The notes under the pieces: model-generated
The model's input: the letters and a program-made list of their open reading frames with translations, nothing else
The model's database searches: none
Told to the model about the DNA's origin: nothing
Shown here: positions 45,486 through 57,805 of the stretch, one piece after another
Layout of the letters: every line of letters starts with the position of its first letter
Position numbering within the stretch: position 1 is the first letter of the stretch
Position numbers and translations under genes: made by a program
Source: Apostichopus japonicus
Lineage: Eukaryota; Echinodermata; Holothuroidea; Aspidochirotida; Stichopodidae
Direction of reading: 5' to 3'
Length of the DNA: 64,000 bases
NCBI RefSeq assembly: GCF_037975245.1
Contig: NC_092576.1
Span: 382,501-446,500 of the forward strand

Positions 45486-48400
45486 GTAAGCAACATTTCT
45501 CTTATGTATATGCTATATACGTTGCTTTGCTGTCTCAATTATAGACTAACTAAGATCGTGAAAACGTATACGTTTGTCGTTGAGGATATTTTCTTTTGCA
45601 GCCTGTTGTAAAGGGACAATTTTGTAAATAAATTGGAGGTAAATTGTAAAAATAAAGACTGCCAATGTATATATACATCGGCTATAAATATACAACTAGT
45701 TGTTTAGGGCCATACACTTAGTTTTCTAGCCAACTTTCTTAACCAACGCTGAGGAAATATGAATCCAACCGACGGTTGGGCATATATTGACCAATTACTG
45801 TTCGGTAATGGTTTTACTCGTAGTTTGGATATTATACAGGCAATACATAGTAACTTATAAATTACCCAAGTCGCCTGTTGGTCAATGTTTATCATTCGTT
45901 GGCGAAATGTTGAATACGCATACTCAAATGTCTGGGCATCCTTTACTCCTAATTGGGCAACATATATCAATTTATTGGTAGATATTTCGACATTATTTTA
46001 GCACTTTTTCTCCCTTTATTGTGTCATGGATAGTTCATCAATATATTCATAATGATCTATACAGATATTTTGAAGCCCCTGTTTTTTACTGACTATAAAC
46101 AAAGTTGTTGAATGATATAATTAAAATAGGTAAATTGGTACCACCAAGGGTGAACATGGAAAGGTTAGAGGATGGTGGACAACTATAGAATTAACCAAAC
46201 CCAAAAGACAGATCTAGCATCACAGTATATTGAATAATGATTAATTGAACAACTCGAAGAAAATAAATGCAATTTTATAACTTCATATCCGTGATAACAA
46301 TGACAAAACAAAAGGTTTGTTTACGCTGTCAAATAAGTTAGTAGCCTGAAATGCTATCGTAACATGCTTCTCGTCCACTCATTGATATTGTAGCATGCTA
46401 CCCTCGTCTAACCATTGTCATTATAGCATGCTACTCTCGTCAGACCATTGTCATCGTAACATGCCTCGCTCGTTCACCCATCGCTATTGTAACACGCTAC
46501 TCTCACCCACCCATTGATTCTCCTGCCAAATGTGCTAATGTTACTTTGTCTGTTTATTTCTCAAGTCAAGAAAATATAAGCATTACAAACCCGTTAAATT
46601 AACAGTTAAAGGATCCTGAATCAGAACCTGATTTTTGGGCGCAAGTCTAGAGATGCTTTGAAAGATGACCACGTGGCTGATGTCTATACTAATTCTCCAT
46701 TCAATAATATAAAACAAATGCAAACGTTTGCAATGGAAGCACATATATCATGTCTCAACAGGTTTAAATTACAATGTGGTTTTGTCAGAACAAGGTTGGT
46801 TAACTAAGACCAGATCATTGTGATGCTAAACCAAAGCTAGGGGTACCATCATCATGTCATATTAGTACTCTATGTACAGGTTTGTAAATTGTTCAATTGA
46901 TTTTGTAAGACGTTACTGTGATGGTGTTATAAACAAAATCTATGTACACAAAGTATTTTTAGCTGATAAAGTATGAAGTACACACATAACCTTGGATGAA
47001 TAAACCAAGTTAGCTGATATCATACTTCACTAAAGTCCTTTTGAAAGCTAAGTGATAAAACAAAAGAAGTAAAAAACGATGATCTGTTCTTAAAAAACAT
47101 TTACACTATAAGTTTTGTTTCTGAACATACCACTTTCAAGATGTAATGGATGATATAAGTACAATGAATAGTTAGGAATAAGAAAACTACTTTAAATCTG
47201 ATGCGATTAATGCCTTTTAGAGTTCCTGTTTGCATCAGTAAAGTCAAAGCCATAAGTATCAAAGAATCCTGATAACTGTCTCTTTGTATAAGCTTCAATA
47301 CTGTTAATAAATCCATGTGCATCATCAGTTATTCCCTTTGTTAGTGGAGAAGCTTTGCCTGATGATTTCCGTCTAGTAATCAATATAGCTGCTGATTCAG
47401 TATTGTTTCATATTCCAAGTCTTCTTCATCTGCATCTGCATCACTGCTGGGTGAAGCTTCCCATTTTCATTGTCATCGCTTTAGTCTATGTCAGGCATAT
47501 TGCTTGTCTTGTGTTGATATTGAGAAAGTCCTATGACTGGCTCCTGCTGAGAAGTAGGCTTTGTCAATAGATGTTTCTTCAACATAAAAAGAATGTATAT
47601 TGTATTCATTATTACGATCGATTGACCAGTATCAGTATCAACCACGCGCAACGTAGATTAATACTGATAGTGGCTGCTCTTAGGCCTAGCCTAACGTTAG
47701 GCCTATGATATTTGCCAGTAAGTTAGGCTAAGTAGTAAGTAGGCTAGTAAAGAACTAATACGTAGCCTAGAAAGGTGTACTTTAATGTATGTCATGCACG
47801 GTCATATGGCGTCAAGTTAGCTCCCAATGCCTTATGTTAGTCATGTAAGTAATATTAGTCATAATAACATTAATTACACTCTTGATTCAATCCTTGCAGC
47901 TACCATAAAAATTTAGCCATATGCTAGGCCTCACTTGGACCTAGGTCCTAATTAAGTTCCGTTTGACCAAACTAGTATCGTTACTCGTTATACTTTTTGG
48001 CCTAACCTTACGCTATCATTGTGTGTACCCATATTTACATCCTATTCATATATTCGTCATTTTTTTACCATTTAACAGTAGCCTACATCCGTATCTTGAA
48101 ACGTGTCTATCACCTCTTCAATCCCCCCCCCCCTCCCTGTCCATTTTGTAGGGTTCTTCGATAGGCCTGCCAATCTTCTATATTTCATCTACAACCGTGC
48201 ATGTAAGTATGAGGTATGCAACGATACGTGTACACACACAAATGTATGGGCAAAAAGTTCCTTCGTAGACGTTGGGTATATTTATTAACTTTGCACGGCT
48301 GTTTACTAAGTTCTTTGTCACTACAAGTTAATCAGCAATTAGAGCAGTGATAATGTCCAATATTATATATACGTATAGTTTGCACGGCTGTTTACTAAGT

Positions 48401-48786
48401 TGTTTGTCACTATAAGTTAATCAGCAATTAGAGCAGTGATAATGTCCAATATTTTATATACGTATAGTTTGCATCAATTGTCTAACCATAATAAAAGAAA
48501 CTTGAAGGACTCGAATTGAAGTAGGTTCACACTTTCATGGTCTCAATAGGGATATGGCTTTTCTTTCCGGGTTCAAGCACTTTGAGCAGTCTGGGGCTTA
48601 CGGTAGACTAACGTGATTTCAATCACTCTTTTTACGCCTGACGAAGGACCAGGGTGTCCGAAAATTTGTGTAGCGTGTAATTAATTATATTTATTCTAAA
48701 TATTATGTTGGATTTAAAGGCATTACATGTTGTCCTTATCTTTTCTACTATTATTTCTATCCAACATGTGGAACATTTCACCATGC

Positions 48787-48854
<68 letters not shown>

Positions 48855-49263
48855 GAGAACTAAACCTAAAGACCACGGCACCATTCGGTTTAAACATCAG
48901 AAACGATTTGCCTTGCCAGATAAACCAAAGCAATTCCTTTGAAATTACAACGGAATCGGATTGAAATAATCCGACACGGATTAAAATAATCCGATTTTCC
49001 ATAACTTCTTCTAAATCCAGCAGAAATCAGTAAGTCGCTTTGACTTCACAAACATGCCGCCACTCTTTTTTATAGAGTAGTTTCAATTCCTGCTACTCCT
49101 TGTCACTTTCGGTAATCATGCACTGAAGACCTAGTTTTGCTCGAAAGCTCTGCAAAAACCAAACATTGGCTGTTTTACTTCCAATCACTTAACTAATTTA
49201 ATTATTGTGTCTCACTCGAGTGTTACAGCCGTCCGTTATTCATATTCATATATATATATGTAA

Positions 49264-49301
<38 letters not shown>

Positions 49302-49309
49302 GTATATAC

Positions 49310-49355
<46 letters not shown>

Positions 49356-49357
49356 AT

Positions 49358-49388
<31 letters not shown>

Positions 49389-49393
49389 AACAT

Positions 49394-49449
<56 letters not shown>

Positions 49450-49478
49450 TTATACATATATATAAGGTTGGATTTAGT

Positions 49479-49529
<51 letters not shown>

Positions 49530-50680
49530 TTATTTATATATAACACTAAATCCAACCTTTGGTCGACATCTGTTAAAAGTTAACATTTGGTGGAAAAAGG
49601 TTGTATATCGACAAAAAAAAAGTGTAATTGAGTTAATGAATGCCTTTGCCATTCCTTCATCTGTCGTTTTTACTACATAGTCGGTTAGAGATATACACTG
49701 TTTGTGCCTTGATTGGTGTCCACTTAGCGTTTTTTATATCAATTGCAAGGCAATCTAGACGAAGGATGGGCTTTGAATGCAATGAGCTTGGTTGATGGTA
49801 TTGATTGCAGGAATGTAGAGCGATATTCCGCATGTCAATTTTCTCCAAAGTCGTAAATGGAGAGTGGATTTTTGGATGGGCGAGAAATTCCCAAACAGGT
49901 GGGTTGACTCATTAAATTGCTTGTCGCGGATTGCTTTGCACAATATTGGGCTCATGAAACGATACAATGTTATAAATTCCATACACACATACAATACAAG
50001 AAAACCAAACAGTAAAGTAGGTCCTGTCTTTTGCAAACAAAATTATATTACTTCCTCTAAGAAACAATCAAGCATACCATGCAAAAGTAAAACAAGGAAG
50101 GCAGACAAACCATAACAAACAACTTGTCTCCCTTTTGAAAACAACCAAACAACAATCATGATAAGACATTTCAAGGCAGTTGAAGTTTGAAATACCTACA
50201 TAATACTTCCACTTTTTCTTAAGTCAAAAACATGAGTGTGAATACATCTTGATCTTAGTGATCTTGAACCGAGGGAGAAATGGATTTCTTAGTTAAGTTG
50301 ACTAGCCTAGCTACTTCAGCACAGTGCAACAGAAATATATGGCAGTTAAGAGCTCTCCGATGGTGAGGAATGGGAACAAGTAGCTATTATTATTTCTACA
50401 ATTTCCAGTTTTTTACTTATGACATGCACACAGCCCCCCCCCCCCGACCACCCCCCCGACAAGTAAATTGTTTTGTTTCACATAAGTGTAAAAATTGTGC
50501 ACCAAGTGGCTCCATGTAGGTTTTCATGTTTGAAAAATTTCCAGGCTCTGAGAGGGAATGTACCATCCTCAGACCCCCATTACATGTTGCGTTAACACGC
50601 GGAGGTACACATCCAAACATTCCAACAGGAAAGCATGCGTATGCCCATAGAGAAGAGTGTTACAATCTCATTATAGTACA

Positions 50681-50734
<54 letters not shown>

Positions 50735-53700
50735 GTATATATATGTTTATATTGAACAAGGGTTTGTTATACCACAAAACAGCAAACCTACGGAAATGAC
50801 CGCCTTGAAAGATTTTTACATGAAAAAGTTTGCAAGGTATAACGAAGTGATATATTGTATGTTTTTGAGAAGGGCTTTAACATGTCTGATGAAAAAAATG
50901 TTTTCGAAATGTCTTTCCATGTACAACTTTTACATCTTGTTTTATTTCTGTTTTCCGTCTTGTATACCCTGATACCACACAACTGCGTATACTGTGTAAA
51001 TTAATTTGAGCCTCATGTAAACCATTTTTTACGTTGTACGTAGAATTATTTTTCTCTGACTCTATCTTTCAGAACTATGCAAACCTGTTTTTCTACGGAT
51101 ATCACTATTTTCGTCTATAAAAACGCTGAGCCAAAACATATGTTATTCGAGCAAACCTTTGGCAAATGGAAGAGCAAGGAAGAGGGGTTTTCTAGTAAAA
51201 GAAAACAGTGTCCCATTAACGAAATAGACTCATCGTTCGAGACATTGACAAAGCAGCCGAAATGTGCAATAGTAGGCAATAGTGGAATACTCTTAAAGAG
51301 TAAATGCGGTAATGAGATTAACAAGCATAATTACGTCATGAGGGCGAATATGGCGGAAACAGAAGGCTTCAGTGATGACGTAGGCAACAAGACAACGCTA
51401 ATGATGATCAACGTTGAGATGACAACTAAAATATTCAACGATACCATTTTTCCTGATAACAGTACGGTCTATGAATCTATAATGGATAATCTTCGATCGT
51501 TAAATGATAGTATTCTTTGGTTTGCAAAAGGATTGCCACATGGGAGTCCATTTTCGAAACAGCTTCATGATATAGCTGGATACGTTAAGAAGAAGAACTT
51601 AAATACCAGGTTTGCGTTCAGCTACAAGACTGCTGGCGGTTTAGCTAAGAAGTAAGTATACACGCTTATGATGTCTCAGTTTTCACGTATTCAAAAGTGC
51701 TATATATGACAGACTCGGCCTTTATGCAAGGTTTCAGCATGAATGCTCGAAATGTGACAATATGTTGCCTCTGTCATTGTTGGGAAAGGTGGTAAGGTAT
51801 TGAAACCTGAGTGTATTTCTTCATTTAATTTTGTATTATGAGAACAGTAACCTTCAAGGTTTTCCAATTCAATTCGGCGTCTCGAAATTAATCCCTTAAT
51901 ATTGTTTTGGACACATGTGAAATTTGTATTACCAAAGTGATCTGAACAAGGTTTCATATGTAAAAGACGCCGGGGGTGTGCTCAAAATACATGACGGTGC
52001 CTGATGCAGTTTTTAGGCATGGATATGATATTTAACCTAAAGGCACGTGGTTGCGGGTACACGTGTCTTGTTATGTATTGTATAAGGGGAGAGTGTAACC
52101 CTTCATTGTTGCACAACGCAGGGCCATCTCTACTGGCGTGATTGGGGCGGGGGGGGGGGGGAGTAGGGGGTTCTGGAACACCTGCTCAACATAATTATGT
52201 TTGTCCTTGCAAAAGGTCTCGCATTTCCCATAACCCATACTCGTAGCTTAAGCGAAGCTGACACCGTCTTATGTAAAGATAAAGAATCAAGTCAACCATG
52301 TGCACTTTCATAAGTTTGCTTCTACATAAATAACTCTGAATGAAACTATGTGTAGTTTGAGTGTAAGAATAAATACCCCATGATCCCCATCGGTATGTCC
52401 TGAACGCACAGCGCACAACCCATAACGCACACCGCACAACGCACACCGCACAACCCATAACGCACAACCCACAACGCACACCGCACAACGCACAGCGCAC
52501 AAGAACGTTTTCACGTACTGCATTCCTTTGCTGGCAAACAATAAAGAAACATTTGAGGTTAAGTTTTTAATAACGAGTATTGTAATCATTGAATGAAGCC
52601 ACATCAGCCCATTACAACGCATTCAATGTTATCATATGCTGATGTGATTAAAGCACTTGCTGCTGATATTTTCTACAGATTAGGTAATAACACACTTCCT
52701 TAAAATACATAAAGCAATGACATTTATATTTTGTATTGTTACTTGAAAACTCCACATCAATATCGTGTCCCTATAACTGAAGTGTTACCCATTCGGAGTA
52801 ATTACTCAACCTCCTCCCCCAATGTTACTCCAGTGAGTCCCTCGAAAAAAGGGGTCTGTGATGTCATGCCCCCTCATAGTACGGTCTTTCGTTGATTAAG
52901 ACACCAAATGTGTAGCATGTGGAATGCTTGTTTACCTGTCGATGTTTCAGATATTGTTACAATATCATTGGGGTAAAAGAACATTAACGCTTGCAGCGCA
53001 ATAACATCGACAGCAAGACTCAATCAGGTGTTAGCTGTATTCACAAAAATTACCCAAAATTTGAGTAACTTATATCTCGTCATATAAAATGTTATGATAA
53101 TGTGATTCTGGCCTAAGGATACAGACAGATTATAGCAGTTTATTGAGCAAAGAACTATAACCGCTGGAATTTAACTTTCAGTGTGACTGTTAAGGGATTA
53201 TTCACTCTCTAAATATGGATTCATATCATCTATATAAAACTTTCAGTGTGATTTTTAAGGGATTATTCACTCTCTAAATATGGATCCATATCATCTATAT
53301 AAAACTTTCAGTGTGACTTTTAAGGGATTATTCACTCTCTAAATATGGATCCATATCATCTATATAAAACTTTCAGTGTGACTTTTAAGGGATTATTCAC
53401 TCTCTAAATATGGATCCATATCATCTATATAAAACTTTCAGTGTGACTTTTAAGGGATTATTCACTCTCTAAATATGGATCCATATCATCTATATAAAAC
53501 TTTCAGTGTGACTTTTAAGGGATTATTCACTCTCTAAATATGGATTCATATCATCTATATAAAACTTTCAGTGTAACTGTTAAGGGATTATTCACTCTCT
53601 AAATATGGATCCATATCATCTATATAAAACTTTCAGTGTGACTTTTAAGGGATTATTCACTCTCTAAATATGGATCCATATCATCTATATAAAACTTTCA

Positions 53701-55891
53701 GTGTGACTTTTAAGGGATTATTCACTCTCTAAATATGGATCCATATCATCTATATAAAACTTTCAGTGTAACTGTTAAGGGATTATTCACTCTCTAAATA
53801 TGGATCCATATCATCTATATAAAACTTTCAGTGTGACTTTTAAGGGATTATTCACTCTCTAAATATGGATCCATATCATCTATATAAAACTTTCAGTGTG
53901 ACTGTTAAGGGATTATTCACTCTCTAAATATGGATCCATATCATCTATATAAAACTTTCAGTGTGACTTTTAAGGGATTATTCACTCTCTAAATATGGAT
54001 CCATATCATCTATATAAAACTTTCAGTGTGACTGTTAAGGGATTATTCACTCTCTAAATATGGATTCATATCATCTATATAAAACTTTCAGTGTGATTTT
54101 CAAGGGATTATTCACTCTCTAAATATGGATCCATATCATCTATATAAAACTTTCAGTGTGACTTTTAAGGGATTATTCATTCTCTAAATATGGATCCATA
54201 TCATCTATATAAAACTTTCAGTGTGACTGTTAAGGGATTATTCACTCTCTAAATATGGATCCATATCATCTATATGAAACTTTCAGTGTGACTTTTAAGG
54301 GATTATTCACTCTCTAAATATGGATCCATATCATCTATATAAAACTTTCAGTGTGACTTTTAAGGGATTATTCACTCTCTAAATATGGATTCATATCATC
54401 TATATAAAAGTTCTTGTTGCTTGTTTTCTTTTCGCAAACTAGAAATATTGGAACGAGGCATATGTGAAGCACCAAGAAAATATCGCTCATGGTATTACCA
54501 ATAGATAAGTCCAATTACAAACCGCTCTAATTGCCGTGTCCGCGATGAACAGTTACATATCAAGGATCGAATGAACAACAAAAAAGAGACGCTTGTTTTG
54601 TTTTTGTAGAAAAAAAGAGGTTATTCTTTGTTATTGAATTTTACGCACTATGCATCCAAACCATACATGATCACGAACACAGAGAGAGACCGTTCCTGGT
54701 CGGTAGGGCAGGGTTTTGTTTTATATGGGGTGGATCCTCCAGTTTGTTCACGAACACAGAGAGAGACCGTCCCTGGTCGGTATGGCAGGGTTTTGTTTTA
54801 TATGGGGTAGATCCTCCAGTTTGTTCACGAACACAGAGAGAGACCGTCCCTGGTCGGTATGGCAGGGTTTTGTTTTATATGGGTTAGACAGTCCAGTTTG
54901 TTCTGTTGCTGTGTTGCACCGTATTATTTGTGTTTGTTCTGTTGTAAAAAAAAAAACTTGTTTGGAGGAATAGATGTGATGTGGTGTTTAGGGAGAAATT
55001 TGCCAGTTGACAGGCAGTCCTGGAGGTGGTGAAGTCTGACATTCGCCTTCAGGTTGAAGGCGATTTTCGCCGTTTATTTGGGGCTGCCTTTTTTTGGACG
55101 CTGGTGTGCTGGGTAGGGGGTGTTTCGTTTCGCTGCGTGCTGGTCGTCCTTTTGTAGTTTTCTGAATGTTTGAGTTGGTGGTTGGGGGTTTGTCACTGCA
55201 GGTCGGTGGGTGTATTTACTTTTTTGGCTCGCTGGACTTGAGTTTCGTTTGTCAGAATGGGAAGGTTCGGTAGAGCCGTTTGGCCGTGACGTTTTGGATC
55301 CCGCATGGCGGGTCACGAAAAAAAACACACACAGAGAGGTACATGCCGAGGCACTGTAAAGTACTGTGTATTAGTTTATTACATTATAAAACATGTATAT
55401 TATGCATTGGGCATTACGATAGTTAACCAAACTTGACGTTGGGAAACCCGATTATCTGTAGTTTCATTTCTCAACGTACTCAGGTAATCTTTTAAAGATA
55501 ACCGCTCTTCCGGAGCGCAGACGTTATCCCAATACATTCAGTCTGTAGGTTACTTCAACGTGGATGTATTTCACTTCTTTGCTATTCGTTTTGGTTAAAT
55601 CATTTCTATCTCTTATTTCCTAACTTTAGAAGATGGAAAATGGAGGCTTACCCTTCGTCTGGACTTATAATGCTGATGGCTGCTGAAACCTTTTGTGAAG
55701 AAATTACTCTATATGGATTTTATCCGTATGAAAAGAACCCACAGGGCGCACCAGTACTACATCATTACTATGATCCGAGACTAGTCAATTTTAGCACCCC
55801 TGTCCATAACTTTGACAACGAACATAAATTTCTTCAATCCCTTCATAAGAAAGGAACCATCAGACTTGTCATTGATCCTTGCGAATCATGA
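45268..55891 (+). CDS. Alpha-2,8-sialyltransferase-like gene (ST8Sia family), three exons
   Basis: Three exons, 45268-45485, 51073-51651 and 55630-55891, join with matching phase-2 junctions (donors AG/GTAAGC and AA/GTAAGT, acceptors TTTCAG and TTTAG) to give about 352 codons, the usual ST8Sia length. The product is a type II Golgi membrane protein that transfers sialic acid from CMP-sialic acid to a sialylated glycan. Features in order: short basic cytoplasmic tail, signal anchor ([15 protein letters not shown], residues about 11-25), stem, sialyl motif L ([16 protein letters not shown]), motif S ([19 protein letters not shown]), motif III (HHYYD) and motif VS (H-NFDN-E), and a C-terminal Cys (DPCES). 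All four motifs are present, so the enzyme is probably active. Substrate is undetermined. The introns are large and repeat-filled. AATAAA near 55934 may be the polyadenylation signal. Confidence 0.9.
45486..48630 (+). other. First part of ST8Sia-like intron 1
   Basis: Non-coding. A decayed tandem repeat of about 41 bp (TGTAGCATGCTACTCTCGTC type, four to five copies) lies at 46350-46515. An 89-bp tandem duplication starting TTGCACGGCTGTTTACTAAG lies at about 48291-48475. Confidence 0.6.
48634..48671 (+). ncRNA. Third hammerhead-like motif, orphan
   Basis: ACGC (stem I), CTGACGA (core), A, GGAC-CAGGGT-GTCC (stem II), GAAA (core), AATT with the A shared (palindromic stem III), T at the cleavage position, GTGT pairing to ACGC with one G-U wobble. 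No PLE coding sequence is attached, but the layout and size match the PLE motifs elsewhere in the window while every stem differs. U at the cleavage position is unusual and would be expected to slow cleavage. Confidence 0.6.
48787..48851. repeat. (TA)n microsatellite
   Basis: Pure TA of about 65 bp, directly before a PLE 3' fragment. Confidence 0.95.
48852..49198 (+). pseudogene. PLE family A, 5'-truncated 3' fragment (copy 3)
   Basis: Matches the last part of the GIY-YIG ORF and the whole 3' UTR of copies 1 and 2, ending at CCAATCACTTAACTAATT, which agrees with the end of copy 1. It is inserted next to (TA)n on its 5' side, within intron 1 of the ST8Sia-like gene. Confidence 0.85.
49119..49154 (+). 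ncRNA. Broken hammerhead motif in PLE copy 3
   Basis: Core CTGAAGA and GAAA, stem I TGCA/TGCA and the AGCT palindrome are kept, but the 5' strand of stem II (AGAGC) is replaced by CC, so stem II cannot form. Predicted inactive. Confidence 0.75.
49245..49463. repeat. (TA)n microsatellite with CATATA/AAACATA interruptions
   Basis: TA-rich tract with a repeated AAACATATACATATATACA block at about 49351 and 49388. Confidence 0.9.
49464..49559. repeat. TA tract inside 16-bp inverted arms
   Basis: AAGGTTGGATTTAGTG (49464-49479) and its exact inverse CACTAAATCCAACCTT (49544-49559) flank a pure TA run, which gives a cruciform-prone structure. Confidence 0.9.
50681..50731. repeat. (TA)n microsatellite
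   Basis: About 50 bp of TA, within intron 1 of the ST8Sia-like gene. Confidence 0.95.
51073..51651 (+). CDS. ST8Sia-like exon 2 (stem and sialyl motif L)
   Basis: Acceptor TATCTTTCAG, donor AGAA/GTAAGT. It encodes the sialyl motif L with the conserved cysteine (CAIVGNSG) and the [11 protein letters not shown] segment. A decayed partial copy lies at 18243-18620. Confidence 0.9.
51652..53172 (+). other. First part of ST8Sia-like intron 2
   Basis: Non-coding. Contains a poly-G run near 52147 and a minisatellite of about 9-16 bp words (CGCACACCGCACAACG, CGCACAACCCATAA) at 52405-52502. Confidence 0.6.
53173..54409 (+). repeat. 66-bp satellite, about 19 copies
   Basis: Head-to-tail unit: AACTTTCAGTGTGACTTTTA, AGGGATTATTCACTCTCTAA, ATATGGATCCATATCATCTA, TATAAA. 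Copies are nearly identical, with recurring variants (ACTGT/ACTTT, GGATTC/GGATCC), so homogenisation is recent. Most units contain GGATCC. The array lies in intron 2 of the ST8Sia-like gene. Confidence 0.95.
54672..54902 (+). repeat. 77-bp tandem repeat, three copies
   Basis: Three units starting at 54672, 54749 and 54826, each beginning CACGAACACAGAGAGAGACC. Reading frames run through the repeats, but this seems incidental. Confidence 0.95.
54903..55629 (+). other. Last part of ST8Sia-like intron 2
   Basis: Non-coding; locally GT-rich. The minus-strand open frame at 55074-55328 has biased Pro/Ser/Lys composition and no recognisable domain, so I do not annotate it. Confidence 0.4.
55630..55891 (+). 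CDS. ST8Sia-like exon 3 (motifs S, III and VS)
   Basis: Acceptor CCTAACTTTAG. It opens with [11 protein letters not shown] and contains [14 protein letters not shown] and the H-x4-E of motif VS, then ends IDPCES before TGA. Confidence 0.9.
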
Positions 55892-56305
55892 AATAATTAA
55901 TCCAGGGTTTAAAAATCTACCATGGAATATCAAAATAAATAAAAACCATTTTGCCTCATTTGTGATAATTGTATATATTATTATTCACTTCTACATAATT
56001 GTTCCCTTTGTAACATAAGTTCTTAACGTGAAAAGCCTTATAAGCTTTTTCCATGTGCATACAGTTTATGTGTAACAGGAAACTAATCATGCTGACATTT
56101 TGCGGTATTTAATTAATAAACTCGGCACCAAATTGAGATACATTACAGTTCTCATGATTGTAAATTTAAGTTTATACGACTAAGTTAACATGAAAAACAT
56201 AATGATGCTACTGTATTCAATCAAATATGCTCCATTTAGAGAATGGCTGGATCTCGAATGAGACACAAACATTAAATAAAGTGAACAATTTGAAGTAAAC
56301 AGCCA

Positions 56306-56467
<162 letters not shown>

Positions 56468-56562
56468 TACCTGACAACTTTCTTGGCAAAATATAATCAG
56501 TTAATTCATGTGAATGGTACCCAGGACCGCTAAATCTGTAGTGAGCTGTAACTACAAAAAGT

Positions 56563-56593
56563 CTCGGCCTTTTGGCTAAGATCATGTGCAGTA
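56563..56593 (+). pseudogene. U2 snRNA 5'-end fragment
   Basis: CTCGGCCTTTTGGCTAAGAT and the next 11 bases match the strongly conserved 5' region of U2 snRNA at 29 of 31 positions by eye. The branch-point-recognition region downstream is absent, so this is not a functional gene. It could be a pseudogene relic or the head of a snRNA-derived SINE. Confidence 0.65.
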
Positions 56594-56715
56594 AGTCCGT
56601 GATACACATTTGACGTAATGTCATCATGAGCACACGTTCACTGTCTCAATATAAGGGGAGTGAGACTGCGATTGGATCAGCAAAATCTATCTTGGGGCGA
56701 CATTTCACAAACAGT

Positions 56716-57033
56716 ATCTCTTGGATAGTCGACTCGGCCTATTGTTCAGCTGATGTGCATTGATAAGAGACATATAGTACACAGACGATCGTTCATCTCT
56801 TGGATAGTCGACTCGTCCTTTTTGCTCAGGTGATGTATATTGATTAGATACATATATTACACCGACGATCGTTCATCTCTTGGATAGTCGACTCGTCCTT
56901 TTTGCTCAGGTGATGTCTATTGATAAGATAAATATAGTACATAGACGATCGTTTATCTCTTGGATAGTCGTCTCGACATTTTTCTCAGGTGATGTATATT
57001 GATAAGATACATATATTACACCAACGATCGTTC
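56716..57033 (+). repeat. 80-bp tandem repeat, four copies
   Basis: Units begin ATCTCTTGGATAGTCGACTC at 56716, 56795, 56875 and 56955, and end near ACGATCGTTC. Confidence 0.95.
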
Positions 57034-57179
57034 ATCACCTTTAAGCCGAAACCACATGTTGCATTTATTCTCTTTCAAGCGGACTTGTGGCAGCGATACC
57101 TCTCGTACCGTAAGACCGTCATGTTCACACAGTTACAGATGCAATATAAGGGGACTGCTGATGAGCGTGGTTGATATTT

Positions 57180-57800
57180 TTTTTTAATATTTTATTTTCA
57201 TGGTGGTGTGCATGTGCCCAGGCTCTTTCTTGGGTGACTCTTTAAAAAAAAAAAGATCTCTTGGATATACTAGGGCTGCGTGAATAACTACAGTATACAC
57301 TGTAGACTTGTTGAATAGCCCCAGAATTAGTGATCTTAATTAAATAAAAGTGCTTCAAGTGCAAAACTTATCATCATTGTTCAAAACCAAGAAGCTTTCA
57401 TTCGACAAATGTTGTTTAATTTTTTAATGTCAAATTATGTTAAAAAGGTATTGGTTTTATAACATTATTGATTTCTTTTTTTACAAATGATAAAAATAAG
57501 AAAAATATAATATTTCAAATGTTATAATTTCTGAAGATGTATATATAGCTTTTGTCTGTATTTTACAACTAGTTGTGGGTACTGTGAAATAAAAGTACTG
57601 ATGAATATAACCTTTGTTTCAAACTAACGGATCCGTCTTGTCGAGTTCTCTTACCTAAATTGTTCTTTTTGTGTCAGAGGTTGATCACCTTGGAGATCCT
57701 GCTGCGGTTAACTGTAAGACGACCGGGACATTGGTACGATATTAACTATCCACCGCAAAGCCCTATCTATATACATTCTTATATTTCCTTCCTAAGTACA
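57180..57800. other. No gene seen
   Basis: AT-rich sequence with A and T runs; no supported feature. Confidence 0.25.
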
Positions 57801-57805
57801 CATAT

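Noticed and set aside
52195-52622. Cys/Val/Arg-rich minus-strand frames
   Set aside because: They translate the CGCACA minisatellite at 52405-52502.
54628-54973. Repeated HRERPSLVG-type frames
   Set aside because: Incidental reading frames through the 77-bp tandem repeat in an intron.
55074-55328. Minus-strand 84-codon frame rich in Pro, Ser and Lys
   Set aside because: It lies in the GT-rich last part of intron 2 of the ST8Sia-like gene and has no domain or splice support.
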